A DNA stretch of 64,000 nt, from positions 24,747-88,746 of the forward strand of contig DATALQ010000029.1 of NCBI GenBank assembly GCA_036260935.1, in the 5' to 3' direction. This DNA is from JAEYOM01 sp036260935 (lineage in GTDB: Bacteria; Bacillota; Clostridia; Acetivibrionales; DTU013). This document shows positions 1-7,164 of this stretch, in pieces (positions within the stretch are counted from its first letter, which is position 1; the number at the start of each line of letters is the position of its first letter). The position numbers were made by a program, and so were the translations under genes. The notes below the pieces were generated by a model. That model made no database searches. It was not told the origin of the DNA and saw nothing but the letters and a program-made list of their open reading frames with translations.

Positions 1-1008
1 CTGGGGTTCTGTGCCGATTACGGAAGTCGATGCTGCAGCTGCTTCGGCAAGCGCCTTGTTTTGCTCCAGCAATTGTTTCAGAAGCTTGTTTCTCTTCCTG
101 AAAAGCCTGGTCTGCCATATGATACCTGCAATCAGCAGCAACAGACCTATTACCAGCTGATAGGACAAAACCAGGTAGGTAAAGCTGCATTTATCGTTAA
201 AGCTCTTACCCGCGTAGTCATATTTATATTCGATATTGATGGTACGGACATCGAAAACACTGGATGAAGAGACAGGCACCGAATAGGTACGGGTCTGCTC
301 GGGCATTATGTAGCCCCTTATATCCGAGATTTCTTCAACCTGTCCGGAGAATACACTATTGACATCAGCTTCAATTTTAGGCTCAACTGTAAGCAGTCCT
401 ATATTTTTCAGGGCAAACTTGATTTCTTTTTTTCCTCCATAACCCATAAGCCTGCTCCCAGTAATATCTACAAATTGCAAAGGCGGTTTGGAGGTATCTA
501 TTTCACCTTTCAACAGACTTCCGGAAAGGACGCGAGTGATTATTGCGACCTGTGTATAGGTCTTGATATTTGAGTCGCCATCCAATTCGCTCTTGGGAAT
601 ATATCTGACAAGTATAGTCGCCGTGTACTCGGGAAGTATGTACTTCATGCCCTGTTTGAGGGTAACGTCGAACGTCAGGTCATCCCCGGGCTTAACAATC
701 ATTTTCGATTCCCTGCACTCAATAAAATTGCATGCAGAGCTGGGAGTCGATCCAGCTTCGACGATCTGGAAACCACCAAAATCATTGATATAAAAATCTG
801 CTTTTTCGATTTTAAGGTCATATTCCTGTTCGCTGGTATTCCTTACCTCAAACTGGACAGTTTTGCCCTCATCCCTGTCAGCTGCAAAGATGATTTTCGT
901 TTGAGTAACTTCTATACCGCCGCTGTTTTCCGCAGACGAAAAGGAAGAAAGTGTTACAAATAGAGCCAAAACCAGACATGACGATAGAAAGGTACGTAGC
1001 TTGAACAT
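1..1008 (-). CDS. Partial secreted/membrane-anchored protein, DUF916-like
   Basis: The reading frame is open from an ATG at 1008 to the left window edge (336 codons), so the C-terminus is missing. The start has a good ribosome site (AAAGGAG, 8 bases upstream). The product begins with a signal peptide (MFKLRTFLSSCLVLALFVTL). A beta-rich extracellular region of about 240 residues follows, then a single membrane segment (YLVLSYQLVIGLLLLIAGII) and a basic, Gln/Ala-rich cytoplasmic tail. The pattern of a ligand-free Ig-like domain, membrane anchor and short tail resembles DUF916 cell-surface proteins seen with WxL systems, but I see no WxL motif here. Family assignment is tentative; secretion and anchoring are well supported. 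Confidence 0.6.
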   Translation of the reverse strand, partial: MFKLRTFLSSCLVLALFVTLSSFSSAENSGGIEVTQTKIIFAADRDEGKTVQFEVRNTSEQEYDLKIEKADFYINDFGGFQIVEAGSTPSSACNFIECRESKMIVKPGDDLTFDVTLKQGMKYILPEYTATILVRYIPKSELDGDSNIKTYTQVAIITRVLSGSLLKGEIDTSKPPLQFVDITGSRLMGYGGKKEIKFALKNIGLLTVEPKIEADVNSVFSGQVEEISDIRGYIMPEQTRTYSVPVSSSSVFDVRTINIEYKYDYAGKSFNDKCSFTYLVLSYQLVIGLLLLIAGIIWQTRLFRKRNKLLKQLLEQNKALAEAAAASTSVIGTEPQ

Positions 1009-1338
1009 TAGCGATTCTCCTTTTGTGTTTTATATATATATATATTAAGTTATAGGTTCTGGTGTCTTCTTCGACATTTGGTACGATGCAGTAGAACAAA
1101 TAATTTGTCGAATAGTGTTACAGCTATGTATATTATCGTAGGGTGTAGAATAAAACTTTAGCATATTTTTGAAATTATTCTATTTATCTAGATAATTTCC
1201 TGAAATAAAAAGATATCGGTATATTTGTAATTTCATTCTTCATCTTACCAGCTGGATGTATCCAAAAATTTATAAACCAAAAAGGCAGGTCCCCATCTGA
1301 GGAACTGCCTTACGTATTACTATTTTATTATTAAATTC
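1009..1338. other. Intergenic, AT-rich upstream region plus terminator
   Basis: This 330-base gap holds the ribosome site of the partial gene, an AT-rich stretch with a TA run near 1030-1045 that probably contains its promoter, and the terminator at 1282-1311. No convincing small gene was seen on either strand. Confidence 0.6.
1282..1311 (-). terminator. Rho-independent terminator of the GerMN gene
   Basis: Inverted repeat AAGGCAG...CTGCCTT extended by TCC/GGA after one mismatch, with an 8-base loop. It is followed on the minus strand by TTTGGTTT. It lies 28 bases past the stop of the GerMN lipoprotein gene. Confidence 0.7.
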
Positions 1339-2088
1339 TCATTCCAACAATTCAAGACCATCCATCGTCTCGCCGTTAGGCCCCGAAGTTTCTTTCGAAT
1401 CCCCGTTTACAGGGTTTCCTGCCGCGGGTGCCTGCGCTTCTCCGGTCTGAGTATTCCCTTCGGTAACATCGGCTCCTGAATCTGCCGAATCCTTGCTGAT
1501 CAATTGAGTACTTCTCGGGAATAACGCGTCGAACTTGAAATTACCCATATATTCCTTTTGAGTCTTACCTTCAATCGTAAATTTAACCTTTTCTATCCCG
1601 TCGATTTCAGTAAGAGAATTGACTATTGAATAAATCGTCATCCTTTCCGCTTCCTTGCCTCCGGGATGCTTGGTTTTAAATTCCTTTGAAAGGTTAACGG
1701 TAGCAACCTTTTTTTCGATCTTTACGGGAGAAACCAGTTTGGTCTCCACTGGAATGGTACCCTTGAACGCCGCATTGTCCGAAGGCCCCTTGATGAGTTC
1801 GTTAATGACTGCAGAAGCAAGCGTGATGTCGCTCTTCTTTACTTCAGCAGTATCCACATAGCGTATTTCAAGCTTCAGTTTGGTATTGTCCGCATTTGCA
1901 AAGTAGAGACGGATCGGGGTTTTATCCGTAAGTTTACCGGCTTCTGTCTCACCGATCACTATGCTGCTTACAGGCCGGAGTTCATCCTCCTGGCTGTCCT
2001 GCAGCCCCAGTTTCTGTAATACGCTGCATCCGGGCAGCATTACCAACATGAATATAAACAGCGTTACAAATAAAATGGTTCTTTTCAT
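1339..2088 (-). CDS. GerMN-domain lipoprotein
   Basis: A 249-residue lipoprotein. The N-terminus is a signal sequence ending in a lipobox (LPGC, lipidated Cys about residue 21). Residues about 55-195 match the GerMN domain of sporulation/germination proteins: LYFANAD, a central ELIKGP segment, VNLSKEF, and IYSIVNSLTEI. The C-terminal about 50 residues are acidic, Gly/Thr/Pro-rich and probably disordered. GerMN proteins act outside the cytoplasmic membrane in spore-formers; in Bacillus GerM contributes to assembly of the SpoIIIA-SpoIIQ complex. Here a general cell-envelope role is equally possible. The start has GAGGTGG 7 bases upstream. It is a single-gene unit with its own terminator. Confidence 0.85.
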   Translation of the reverse strand: MKRTILFVTLFIFMLVMLPGCSVLQKLGLQDSQEDELRPVSSIVIGETEAGKLTDKTPIRLYFANADNTKLKLEIRYVDTAEVKKSDITLASAVINELIKGPSDNAAFKGTIPVETKLVSPVKIEKKVATVNLSKEFKTKHPGGKEAERMTIYSIVNSLTEIDGIEKVKFTIEGKTQKEYMGNFKFDALFPRSTQLISKDSADSGADVTEGNTQTGEAQAPAAGNPVNGDSKETSGPNGETMDGLELLE

Positions 2089-2214
2089 TATTCGGCCACC
2101 TCACATCTATTTAGGACAGTACCGGTAAGCATTTCCCGAAATGCTGCCAGGTAATTACCTCTAAAATATTTCTATGCTTGGGCGGCCTTCAGTATTCTAA
2201 AGTTAGTACAAAAA

Positions 2215-2502
2215 TTATTTTATATCGCTTTTTGTAAGTATCCGGATTATCTCCTTAACCTCGTCATCTATAACGCTGTAACAGATCTCCAGCCCTTTTC
2301 TGGATCCCGCGACGATACCAGCGGCCTTCAGCTTTGAAAGATGCTGGGAAACCGTAGATTGCGGCAACTTCATACATTCCTGTATTTTTGTAACATTGCA
2401 GCTGTTTTCCATCAAACCTTTTATTATACATAATCTCTGAGGATGCGAGATTGCTTTTAGTTTTTCAGCCTGCGCCTCAAATTTTTTGACGTCCGCTTCC
2501 AT
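2215..2502 (-). CDS. ArsR-family winged-helix regulator
   Basis: A 95-residue ArsR/SmtB-type repressor. It shows the family opening (LKAISHPQRLCIIKGLMEN), the recognition helix PQSTVSQHLSKLKAAGIV and the beta-wing (SRKGLEICYSV). The classic ELCVCD metal motif is absent. Cysteines sit at about residues 25, 35, 42 and 79, so redox or persulfide sensing is as plausible as metal sensing. The start has a GGAGGG ribosome site. Its target is not obvious; neighbours are a GerMN lipoprotein and a YkuK-like gene. Confidence 0.85.
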   Translation of the reverse strand: MEADVKKFEAQAEKLKAISHPQRLCIIKGLMENSCNVTKIQECMKLPQSTVSQHLSKLKAAGIVAGSRKGLEICYSVIDDEVKEIIRILTKSDIK

Positions 2503-2610
2503 TATAAACCCTCCAAAATTGAAATGTCAGATAAAAGAAACAACAGGAAATCTTTGTTTCCTCTAACATTATCAGTTTTGTAAAGCATATTCAAGATAAA
2601 TGTGAATACT

Positions 2611-3153
2611 TTACATTGCTTTTGTGAATTTATCGGCGAATGAGCTGGCGCAATAACTGTCAGGCTTTATTTTAGGTATGAAGTTCAATCCCTTGACCAT
2701 TCCAACCATTTCACCAATGAGGCTTTTAGTAGGGCCCTTGGTTCCGACGTCTATGTGGAATTCAAAAGTTATTCCTTCATTCCTTCCATTCTTACCAACT
2801 GCCTGCCTTATACGCTTCATTCTCTCCTCGTCGAAAAGATAGGCTAGCTGTATGCTTGCACAGGTTTCAAGATAGATTTTTTCCCTCAGGTTGGTAACGG
2901 GTCTCTGGATATCGTACCTGTGAAGAAAGCCAATAGCTCCTTTGCCGATTCGGTGGACATGGATGCATGATACGAAAACCGTTTTGGATCCGACCTGCGA
3001 ATCGGTCCCTACCGATATCCTGTATGAGCTGTCGGTATCCGCCTGTATGAAATCAATTATTTCGCGGAAAACCTGCTCGAAATTGAGCCCATCCTTTTTC
3101 ATGCTTCTGAACACCGTTGTTTCGTCGATTATCAGCGAATTTCCAAGTAACAT
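2611..3153 (-). CDS. YkuK-like (DUF458) RNase H-fold protein
   Basis: A 180-residue protein matching the YkuK/DUF458 family, predicted to adopt an RNase H-like fold. Conserved features are ISVGTDSQVG (an acidic residue in the first strand), FVSCIHVHRIGKGAIGFLH, YLETCASIQLA and FHIDVGTKGPTKSLIGEMVGMV. The biochemical role is not established. An upstream ATG at 3174 is in frame, but the strong GGAGGG lies inside that extension, 8 bases before the ATG at 3153, so I chose 3153. Confidence 0.8.
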   Translation of the reverse strand: MLLGNSLIIDETTVFRSMKKDGLNFEQVFREIIDFIQADTDSSYRISVGTDSQVGSKTVFVSCIHVHRIGKGAIGFLHRYDIQRPVTNLREKIYLETCASIQLAYLFDEERMKRIRQAVGKNGRNEGITFEFHIDVGTKGPTKSLIGEMVGMVKGLNFIPKIKPDSYCASSFADKFTKAM

Positions 3154-3208
3154 AGGTGTACCCTCCTGTTCCATCCAATATTACCGTTGGTAGCCATATC
3201 GTGGTAAA

Positions 3209-3244
3209 AAACAAGCCCTGCGACAGGATACCAGTCACAGGGCT
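3209..3244 (-). terminator. Hairpin terminator or attenuator before the YkuK-like gene
   Basis: Inverted repeat AAGCCCTG/CAGGGCTT with a 20-base loop, followed by GTTTTTT on the minus strand and by TTCTTT on the plus strand. It could end transcripts coming from the flavoprotein gene, or act as an attenuator 55 bases before the YkuK start. Confidence 0.55.
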
Positions 3245-3440
3245 TTCTTTATCGACGATTTAAGGACAGCGTGAGTACGGCTGACGTGTTTTCGAGATAT
3301 TTTCCGTAAACGGCGCATACTACTCATACGACTATCCCTTTCAAATAATTAAGACAATATTAACATACTGAAAAAGTAAAATCAATTGTAAAGTCGAGCC
3401 AACAATAACGACAGATGATTTTAGTAGTTTATACCGCCGT

Positions 3441-3610
3441 GCCGTCTGTTTTCTATTGCGGAGTTTTGTTCAAAGAGCATATAGATTCGGCTTGGCGGCA
3501 AATCAAACTCGCTCGTGGTAAACCACTTCGCTCAAACAATGATTTGCCCTTACCAATGCCTCATCAATATGCTCTATTTCGCAAAACTCATGCAATATAA
3601 AACAGACGGC
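3441..3610. repeat. Palindromic repeat element, copy A
   Basis: A 170-base imperfect palindrome with perfect 12-base ends GCCGTCTGTTTT/AAAACAGACGGC. Internal paired blocks are AGTTTTG/CAAAACT and AGCATAT/ATATGCT. The core (GCAAATCAAAC...GCTCAAACA...TGATTTGCC) recurs at 26257-26450 and 51644-51870. There is no coding capacity, so it looks like a MITE-like or structured intergenic repeat. It lies 10 bases past the flavoprotein stop. Confidence 0.75.
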
Positions 3611-3619
3611 GCTGCTCCC

Positions 3620-4489
3620 CTATAGGCTCTTGACATAATCCGATATCGCTTTACCGGCTGCCGCACCCTGCCCGACAGCAATCGATATCTGCCTGAAACT
3701 GCTTGCGCAATCACCGGCAGCGAATAACCCCTCGAGATTCGTCTGCTGGTTTCCGTCCGTAACTATCATATTTCCTTCGGTTATGATCCCCATTTTACGA
3801 GCGAAATCTGAGCTTGAGGCGCTTTCATATGCTACGAACAAGCCATCCAGTTCCTCGCTCGTGCCATCGGTAAAATGAATCCTCTGCAGGAAGTCCGAGC
3901 CTTCAAGCTTCGATATCTGACGTGTTTCGAGCCTGAACCTCCCGGCATCCTCCTCATACCTGCTAAGCTCCAGATTTTTACCGTTTGTATATATGGTGAT
4001 ATTCTTTGTATAGGTAAGCAGCTCAACAGCCTCATGCACCGCATAATCCTTGTTGCCCAGGACGCCCACCCTGAGGTTGTTGTAAAAGAAGCCGTCGCAG
4101 GTGGAGCAGTAGCTGACACCCTTACCCTCGAATTTTACCAGGTTCTCGATGCGGATCACTTTGCTTGCCTGGCCTGTTGCCAGCAATACGGCTTTTGACG
4201 TAAATCTGCCGGAAGAAGTCACAACTTCGAAGTAATCTGCCTTCTCTACGGATAATACTTCGTCCTCGATAACCTCCGCACCAAGCCTTTTTACCTGTCT
4301 TTCGCCCGCATCCAGCAGCTGCTTTCCGCTTATCGTGTCTGCAAATCCAAAGTAGTTGTCTATCTTATCGGTCTTCAGCAGCCTGCTATCGTTCCTTCCT
4401 ATAATCAAGGTGGTCAGATTGGATCTGACAGTATATAGCGCCGCAGACATGCCTGCCGGCCCTTTTCCAATTATTATCACATCATACAT
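3620..4489 (-). CDS. Thioredoxin-reductase-like flavoprotein lacking an NADPH motif
   Basis: A 289-residue FAD protein of the thioredoxin reductase family. It has the FAD dinucleotide site IIGKGPAGMSAALYTVRSN, the redox-active CSTC (about residues 132-135) and the C-terminal FAD motif GLFAAGDCAS. The second domain lacks what NADPH-dependent enzymes need: the GGGDSA loop is replaced by GVLGNKDYA, and the HRRDxxR motif is absent (TNGKNLELSR instead). This resembles ferredoxin-linked flavin thioredoxin reductases of clostridia, or related NADPH-independent oxidoreductases. Length is slightly short for TrxB (about 310). It appears monocistronic. Reduction of a thioredoxin-like partner is inferred. 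Confidence 0.85.
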   Translation of the reverse strand: MYDVIIIGKGPAGMSAALYTVRSNLTTLIIGRNDSRLLKTDKIDNYFGFADTISGKQLLDAGERQVKRLGAEVIEDEVLSVEKADYFEVVTSSGRFTSKAVLLATGQASKVIRIENLVKFEGKGVSYCSTCDGFFYNNLRVGVLGNKDYAVHEAVELLTYTKNITIYTNGKNLELSRYEEDAGRFRLETRQISKLEGSDFLQRIHFTDGTSEELDGLFVAYESASSSDFARKMGIITEGNMIVTDGNQQTNLEGLFAAGDCASSFRQISIAVGQGAAAGKAISDYVKSL

Positions 4490-4597
4490 GATTAAAACCC
4501 TTCCTTATTAATTAACAATAGTATACGTTTTTTGCATGCCATAATTCAGTCCATTTTTATTTATACCAACAAGGAAACAAATTTAAAACAATCAGTA

Positions 4598-4625
4598 ACA
4601 CTATACCTTTCACCGGCATATTATG
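4598..4625 (+). promoter_or_regulatory. Possible sigma-K-type promoter for the 63-residue protein
   Basis: AC at 4598-4599, 17 bases, then CATATTATG at 4617-4625. This is one base off the sigma-K pattern AC-N16/17-CATANNNTA. The pattern is short and could occur by chance; the matching signal before the next gene raises confidence a little. Confidence 0.3.
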
Positions 4626-4666
4626 TCAATGAAGATTCCTGTACTGATTCTCGGAGGTGAATTGAC

Positions 4667-4858
4667 ATGTCGGAAAGAGAGTTCCTGGCGGGATCGAACG
4701 ATTGCACGCTTCTCTTTTTCATACTGGTGTTCCTGTTGCTTTTTTGGGATAACAGCGCGATCGGTATATTAAGAACCGGGATGCGCGGGATCAACACATG
4801 CGGAAATGATTGTACACTGTTGTTCTTTATACTTGTGTTCCTGGAGCTGTTTTATTAA
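4667..4858 (+). CDS. Small hydrophobic protein with duplicated segment
   Basis: A 63-residue protein built from two near-identical halves, each holding NDCTLLFFILVFL (about residues 11-23 and 47-59) followed by an acidic or aromatic end. Each half is a probable membrane segment with a Cys at its start. The ribosome site GGAGGTG is 7 bases upstream of the ATG. I do not recognise a named family. Its location upstream of other tiny proteins and sleB, and a sigma-K-like promoter match, suggest a spore-associated membrane or coat role, but that is inference. Confidence 0.75.
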   Translation: MSEREFLAGSNDCTLLFFILVFLLLFWDNSAIGILRTGMRGINTCGNDCTLLFFILVFLELFY

Positions 4859-4958
4859 CCCTACCCCAGGTACGGAACCAGGCGCGCGAGTTTACAAAGG
4901 GGGCATACGATGTCCCCTTTTCAACATGCCTTTTGAAAATAAAACCCTAAGCTTTGTA

Positions 4959-4986
4959 ACATTTTAAAATGAACACTCATAGAATA
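4959..4986 (+). promoter_or_regulatory. Possible sigma-K-type promoter for the 71-residue protein
   Basis: AC at 4959-4960, a 17-base spacer, and CATAGAATA at 4978-4986. This fits the sigma-K pattern AC-N17-CATANNNTA exactly, 31 bases before the ATG at 5018. Low information content keeps confidence modest. Confidence 0.4.
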
Positions 4987-5017
4987 TATTGTTATTCATA
5001 TCATCGGGGGCGGCTGT

Positions 5018-5233
5018 ATGGCTATTTTTGATCATTTTCCGGATATATTGAGAGGCATGTACAACGAAGGTCTCGATGAGGTCCTGATATTCGCCGTCAT
5101 CTTTATCATCATAATAGTAACAGGTAAAGATTCAGAATCCGCTGGAAATCTGGGTTTACTGCCGCTTATTGTAATATCGGCATTTCTACTGTTTTTTGTA
5201 GGTTTATCGAGAAACGAGGATGCCGCAGCATAA
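5018..5233 (+). CDS. Small two-helix membrane protein
   Basis: A 71-residue protein with two hydrophobic helices (VLIFAVIFIIIIVTG and LLPLIVISAFLLFFVGL). They flank a short polar loop, and the tail ends in acidic and Ala residues. The start has GGGGGCGG about 5 bases upstream. No family is recognised. It is the second of five small genes on the plus strand that end at sleB, spaced 40-160 bases apart, and may be co-expressed with them late in sporulation (inference). Confidence 0.7.
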   Translation: MAIFDHFPDILRGMYNEGLDEVLIFAVIFIIIIVTGKDSESAGNLGLLPLIVISAFLLFFVGLSRNEDAAA

Positions 5234-5290
5234 CCCCGGTCACGATTTATATTCATCAAACTTTAATATGATTCCGGAGGTAATTGAAAA

Positions 5291-5608
5291 ATGTCAAACA
5301 GTTTTAAAAAGCTTGCCGAAATGCTCGGCAAAATGGACGACAAGGTATTGCAGGCCAAGATAAATGCAGCCGTCGATATGCTGAAAAACACCGATAAGGA
5401 AGAACTCGCAAAGAAACTTGGCAAGGTCGACAAAAACGAGCTGCTGTCAAAGCTGAATGAGATCGACGATGAAAAGCTCAAGGATTTGAATCTTAACAAA
5501 ACTGATCTGAAACAGAAAATGAGCAGCATCGATATGGAGACCGTCCAGAAAATGCTCGGGGATAAGGGTCCGGACATAATGAACAAAATTAAAGACATTA
5601 TTAAATAA
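5291..5608 (+). CDS. Small charged helical protein
   Basis: A 105-residue, Lys/Asp/Glu-rich protein without membrane segments. It carries repeated short helices of the type KLAEMLGKMDDKVLQAKI, KKLGKVDKNELLSKL and QKMLGDKGPDIMNKI. The C-terminal half reads as repeated (D/K)-x2-(L/M)-x2-K(L/M) heptad-like blocks. It has an excellent GGAGG site 8 bases before the ATG. It has no catalytic motif and no recognised family. It sits 44 bases before another soluble small protein and probably shares its transcript. Confidence 0.75.
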   Translation: MSNSFKKLAEMLGKMDDKVLQAKINAAVDMLKNTDKEELAKKLGKVDKNELLSKLNEIDDEKLKDLNLNKTDLKQKMSSIDMETVQKMLGDKGPDIMNKIKDIIK

Positions 5609-5652
5609 AACATGAATATATTTATTAATGCCCGGGTTCGGAGGTATTATCG

Positions 5653-6051
5653 ATGAGTGACGATCTTGGCAAAAAAATTCAACAGATAGCCCAGTTGCTG
5701 GGTCAGGACGAGGTGCCGGATAACGTTAAGGAACTGGTCTCGATACTGGCCAATTCTCTGGGTAAAAAAGAAGAAGGAATTTCAGATACAGCCCAGGCTG
5801 AAGCAGACAGTGATATAAAACAGCCGGATGAGGACAGACAAACTGCCGAAGCGCCTGTCATCAACCCTGAAATCCTCAGTACTGCAAGGAATGCTCTCGA
5901 CCGTTTCAGTACTTCAGGTGACCCCAGAATCAACCTGCTTATGGCTATTAAACCGTTTATGAACACGAGAAGGCAGAAGAAAATAGGAAGTTGCATACAA
6001 CTGCTTCAAGTAGCAGGGCTTAGCCGTATGCTCAATGAGCACGGAAAATAG
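5653..6051 (+). CDS. Small soluble protein, acidic centre and conserved-looking ends
   Basis: A 132-residue protein. An N-terminal helical region (residues 1-37) is followed by an acidic, low-complexity linker (38-70, Glu/Asp/Ala/Gln-rich) and a basic C-terminal region. That region contains DPRINLLMAIKPFMNTRRQKKIG and ends LSRMLNE. No membrane segment or enzyme motif is seen. The start is supported by GGAGGTATT upstream. The next gene starts 14 bases after its stop, so the two are probably co-translated. Function unknown. Confidence 0.75.
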   Translation: MSDDLGKKIQQIAQLLGQDEVPDNVKELVSILANSLGKKEEGISDTAQAEADSDIKQPDEDRQTAEAPVINPEILSTARNALDRFSTSGDPRINLLMAIKPFMNTRRQKKIGSCIQLLQVAGLSRMLNEHGK

Positions 6052-6065
6052 GAGAGGTGAAGCTG

Positions 6066-6395
6066 ATGCCTTATAAAAGGCCTGTGCAGAATTCAAAAAA
6101 ATATCTGTCCCCCTTCTATATGCCGAATCCCTTCTATCACATGAGTAATCCAGGCCCGTCCCATCAAAGCGAAAAGGATTTATTCGGCATACCGCTGCCC
6201 AATGAAAAAGAGGTCGGCCCTCTGTTTGAGAGTGAAAGAAAAAGGCCTTCGCCCTTTTACGATGTGATCCGCTATATCCAAAAGCACGTAAAGATAGAGG
6301 ATATCATATTGATCGGCCTGATCGTCCTTATACTCGACGAAGCCATCGAAGATGACCTTCTGCTCATCGTACTCTTCTACATATTGCTTTTCTGA
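6066..6395 (+). CDS. Small protein with C-terminal membrane hairpin
   Basis: A 109-residue protein. The N-terminal 60 residues are Pro/Tyr/Phe/Asn-rich (YLSPFYMPNPFYHMSNPGP), a composition common in spore-coat proteins. The C-terminus has two short hydrophobic stretches (IILIGLIVLIL and LLLIVLFYILLF) split by an acidic turn. A GTG at 6057 is in frame, but AGGAGAGG is placed 8 bases before the ATG at 6066, so I chose that start. It immediately follows the 132-residue gene. Family not recognised. Confidence 0.75.
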   Translation: MPYKRPVQNSKKYLSPFYMPNPFYHMSNPGPSHQSEKDLFGIPLPNEKEVGPLFESERKRPSPFYDVIRYIQKHVKIEDIILIGLIVLILDEAIEDDLLLIVLFYILLF

Positions 6396-6459
6396 ATAAA
6401 TTTGAACTAAATACAAAAAATAGACAGGGTTGTTATTACAAAAGAAGAGAGGATATACG

Positions 6460-7158
6460 ATGCAAAGAAAAACTGCATTATTACTTCTTGTTACTATTTT
6501 AGCAGAATCAGCCCTGTTTTTTAATTGCCGGATTTCGGACATGCATCAAAAAGCTGAAGCAACACTATCCCAATATGGTTCAACCGGTAATGAGGTAACA
6601 AAGATACAGACGCGCCTTTCCAACTGGGGTTACTATACGGGCAGTATTGACGGTGATTACGGATACCTGACATATAGCGCAGTAAAAAGCTTTCAGGCGA
6701 AAAACGGACTTGCGGTAGACGGTATCGCAGGCCCTGATACACTTTCGGCGTTAGGGCTGCCGTCAGGCCAGGGCTATACGGCAACGACCACAGGTACCAG
6801 TGCAGGCTCCGGTGACCAAAACCTTCTGGCGCACATCATATACGGCGAAGCACGCGGCGAGCCGTATGAAGGCCAGGTAGCGGTCGGAGCAGTCATATTG
6901 AACCGAACCAGGGATTCCCGGTTCCCGGGGACAATCGCAGGCGTTATTTATCAACCCGGCGCATTCGATGCCGTCGACGACGGCCAGATAAACCTCGATC
7001 CCGACAGGAACGCAATCAACGCCGCAAGAGACGCACTGAACGGGTGGGATCCTACATACGGTTGCGTTTACTACTACAATCCGAATACTGCGACCAGTTC
7101 ATGGATATGGTCAAGACCTATCATCGTAGTCATCGGCCATCACAATTTCGCAAAATGA
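6460..7158 (+). CDS. sleB: Spore cortex-lytic enzyme SleB-like hydrolase
   Basis: A 232-residue secreted hydrolase. It has a signal peptide (residues 1-30), a peptidoglycan-binding domain (GNEVTKIQTRLSNWGYYTG through FQAKNGLAVDGIAGPDTL, about 40-100), a Ser/Thr/Gly linker, and the Hydrolase_2/SleB catalytic domain. The catalytic domain shows the probable catalytic Glu in YGEARGEP, then VAVGAVILNR, FDAVDDGQIN and IGHHNFAK. SleB is a lytic transglycosylase-type enzyme that degrades spore cortex containing muramic lactam during germination. The chosen ATG has AGAGAGG upstream; an upstream TTG/ATG extension is less likely. Cell-wall paralogs of SleB exist, so a vegetative role is possible. Confidence 0.85.
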   Translation: MQRKTALLLLVTILAESALFFNCRISDMHQKAEATLSQYGSTGNEVTKIQTRLSNWGYYTGSIDGDYGYLTYSAVKSFQAKNGLAVDGIAGPDTLSALGLPSGQGYTATTTGTSAGSGDQNLLAHIIYGEARGEPYEGQVAVGAVILNRTRDSRFPGTIAGVIYQPGAFDAVDDGQINLDPDRNAINAARDALNGWDPTYGCVYYYNPNTATSSWIWSRPIIVVIGHHNFAK

Positions 7159-7164
7159 ATTAGC

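Larger units (their letters stand above)
3154..3619. other. Intergenic region with hairpin and palindromic element
   Basis: A 466-base gap between the YkuK-like gene and the flavoprotein gene. It contains a GC-rich hairpin (AAGCCCTG...CAGGGCTT, 3209-3244) with T-runs on both sides, and a 170-base palindromic element at 3441-3610. I see no real gene; the short ORF at 3415-3600 is the palindrome read through. Confidence 0.7.

Noticed and set aside
3415..3600. 61-residue ORF
   Set aside because: It reads straight through palindromic element A, has no ribosome site, and the composition matches the repeat rather than a protein.
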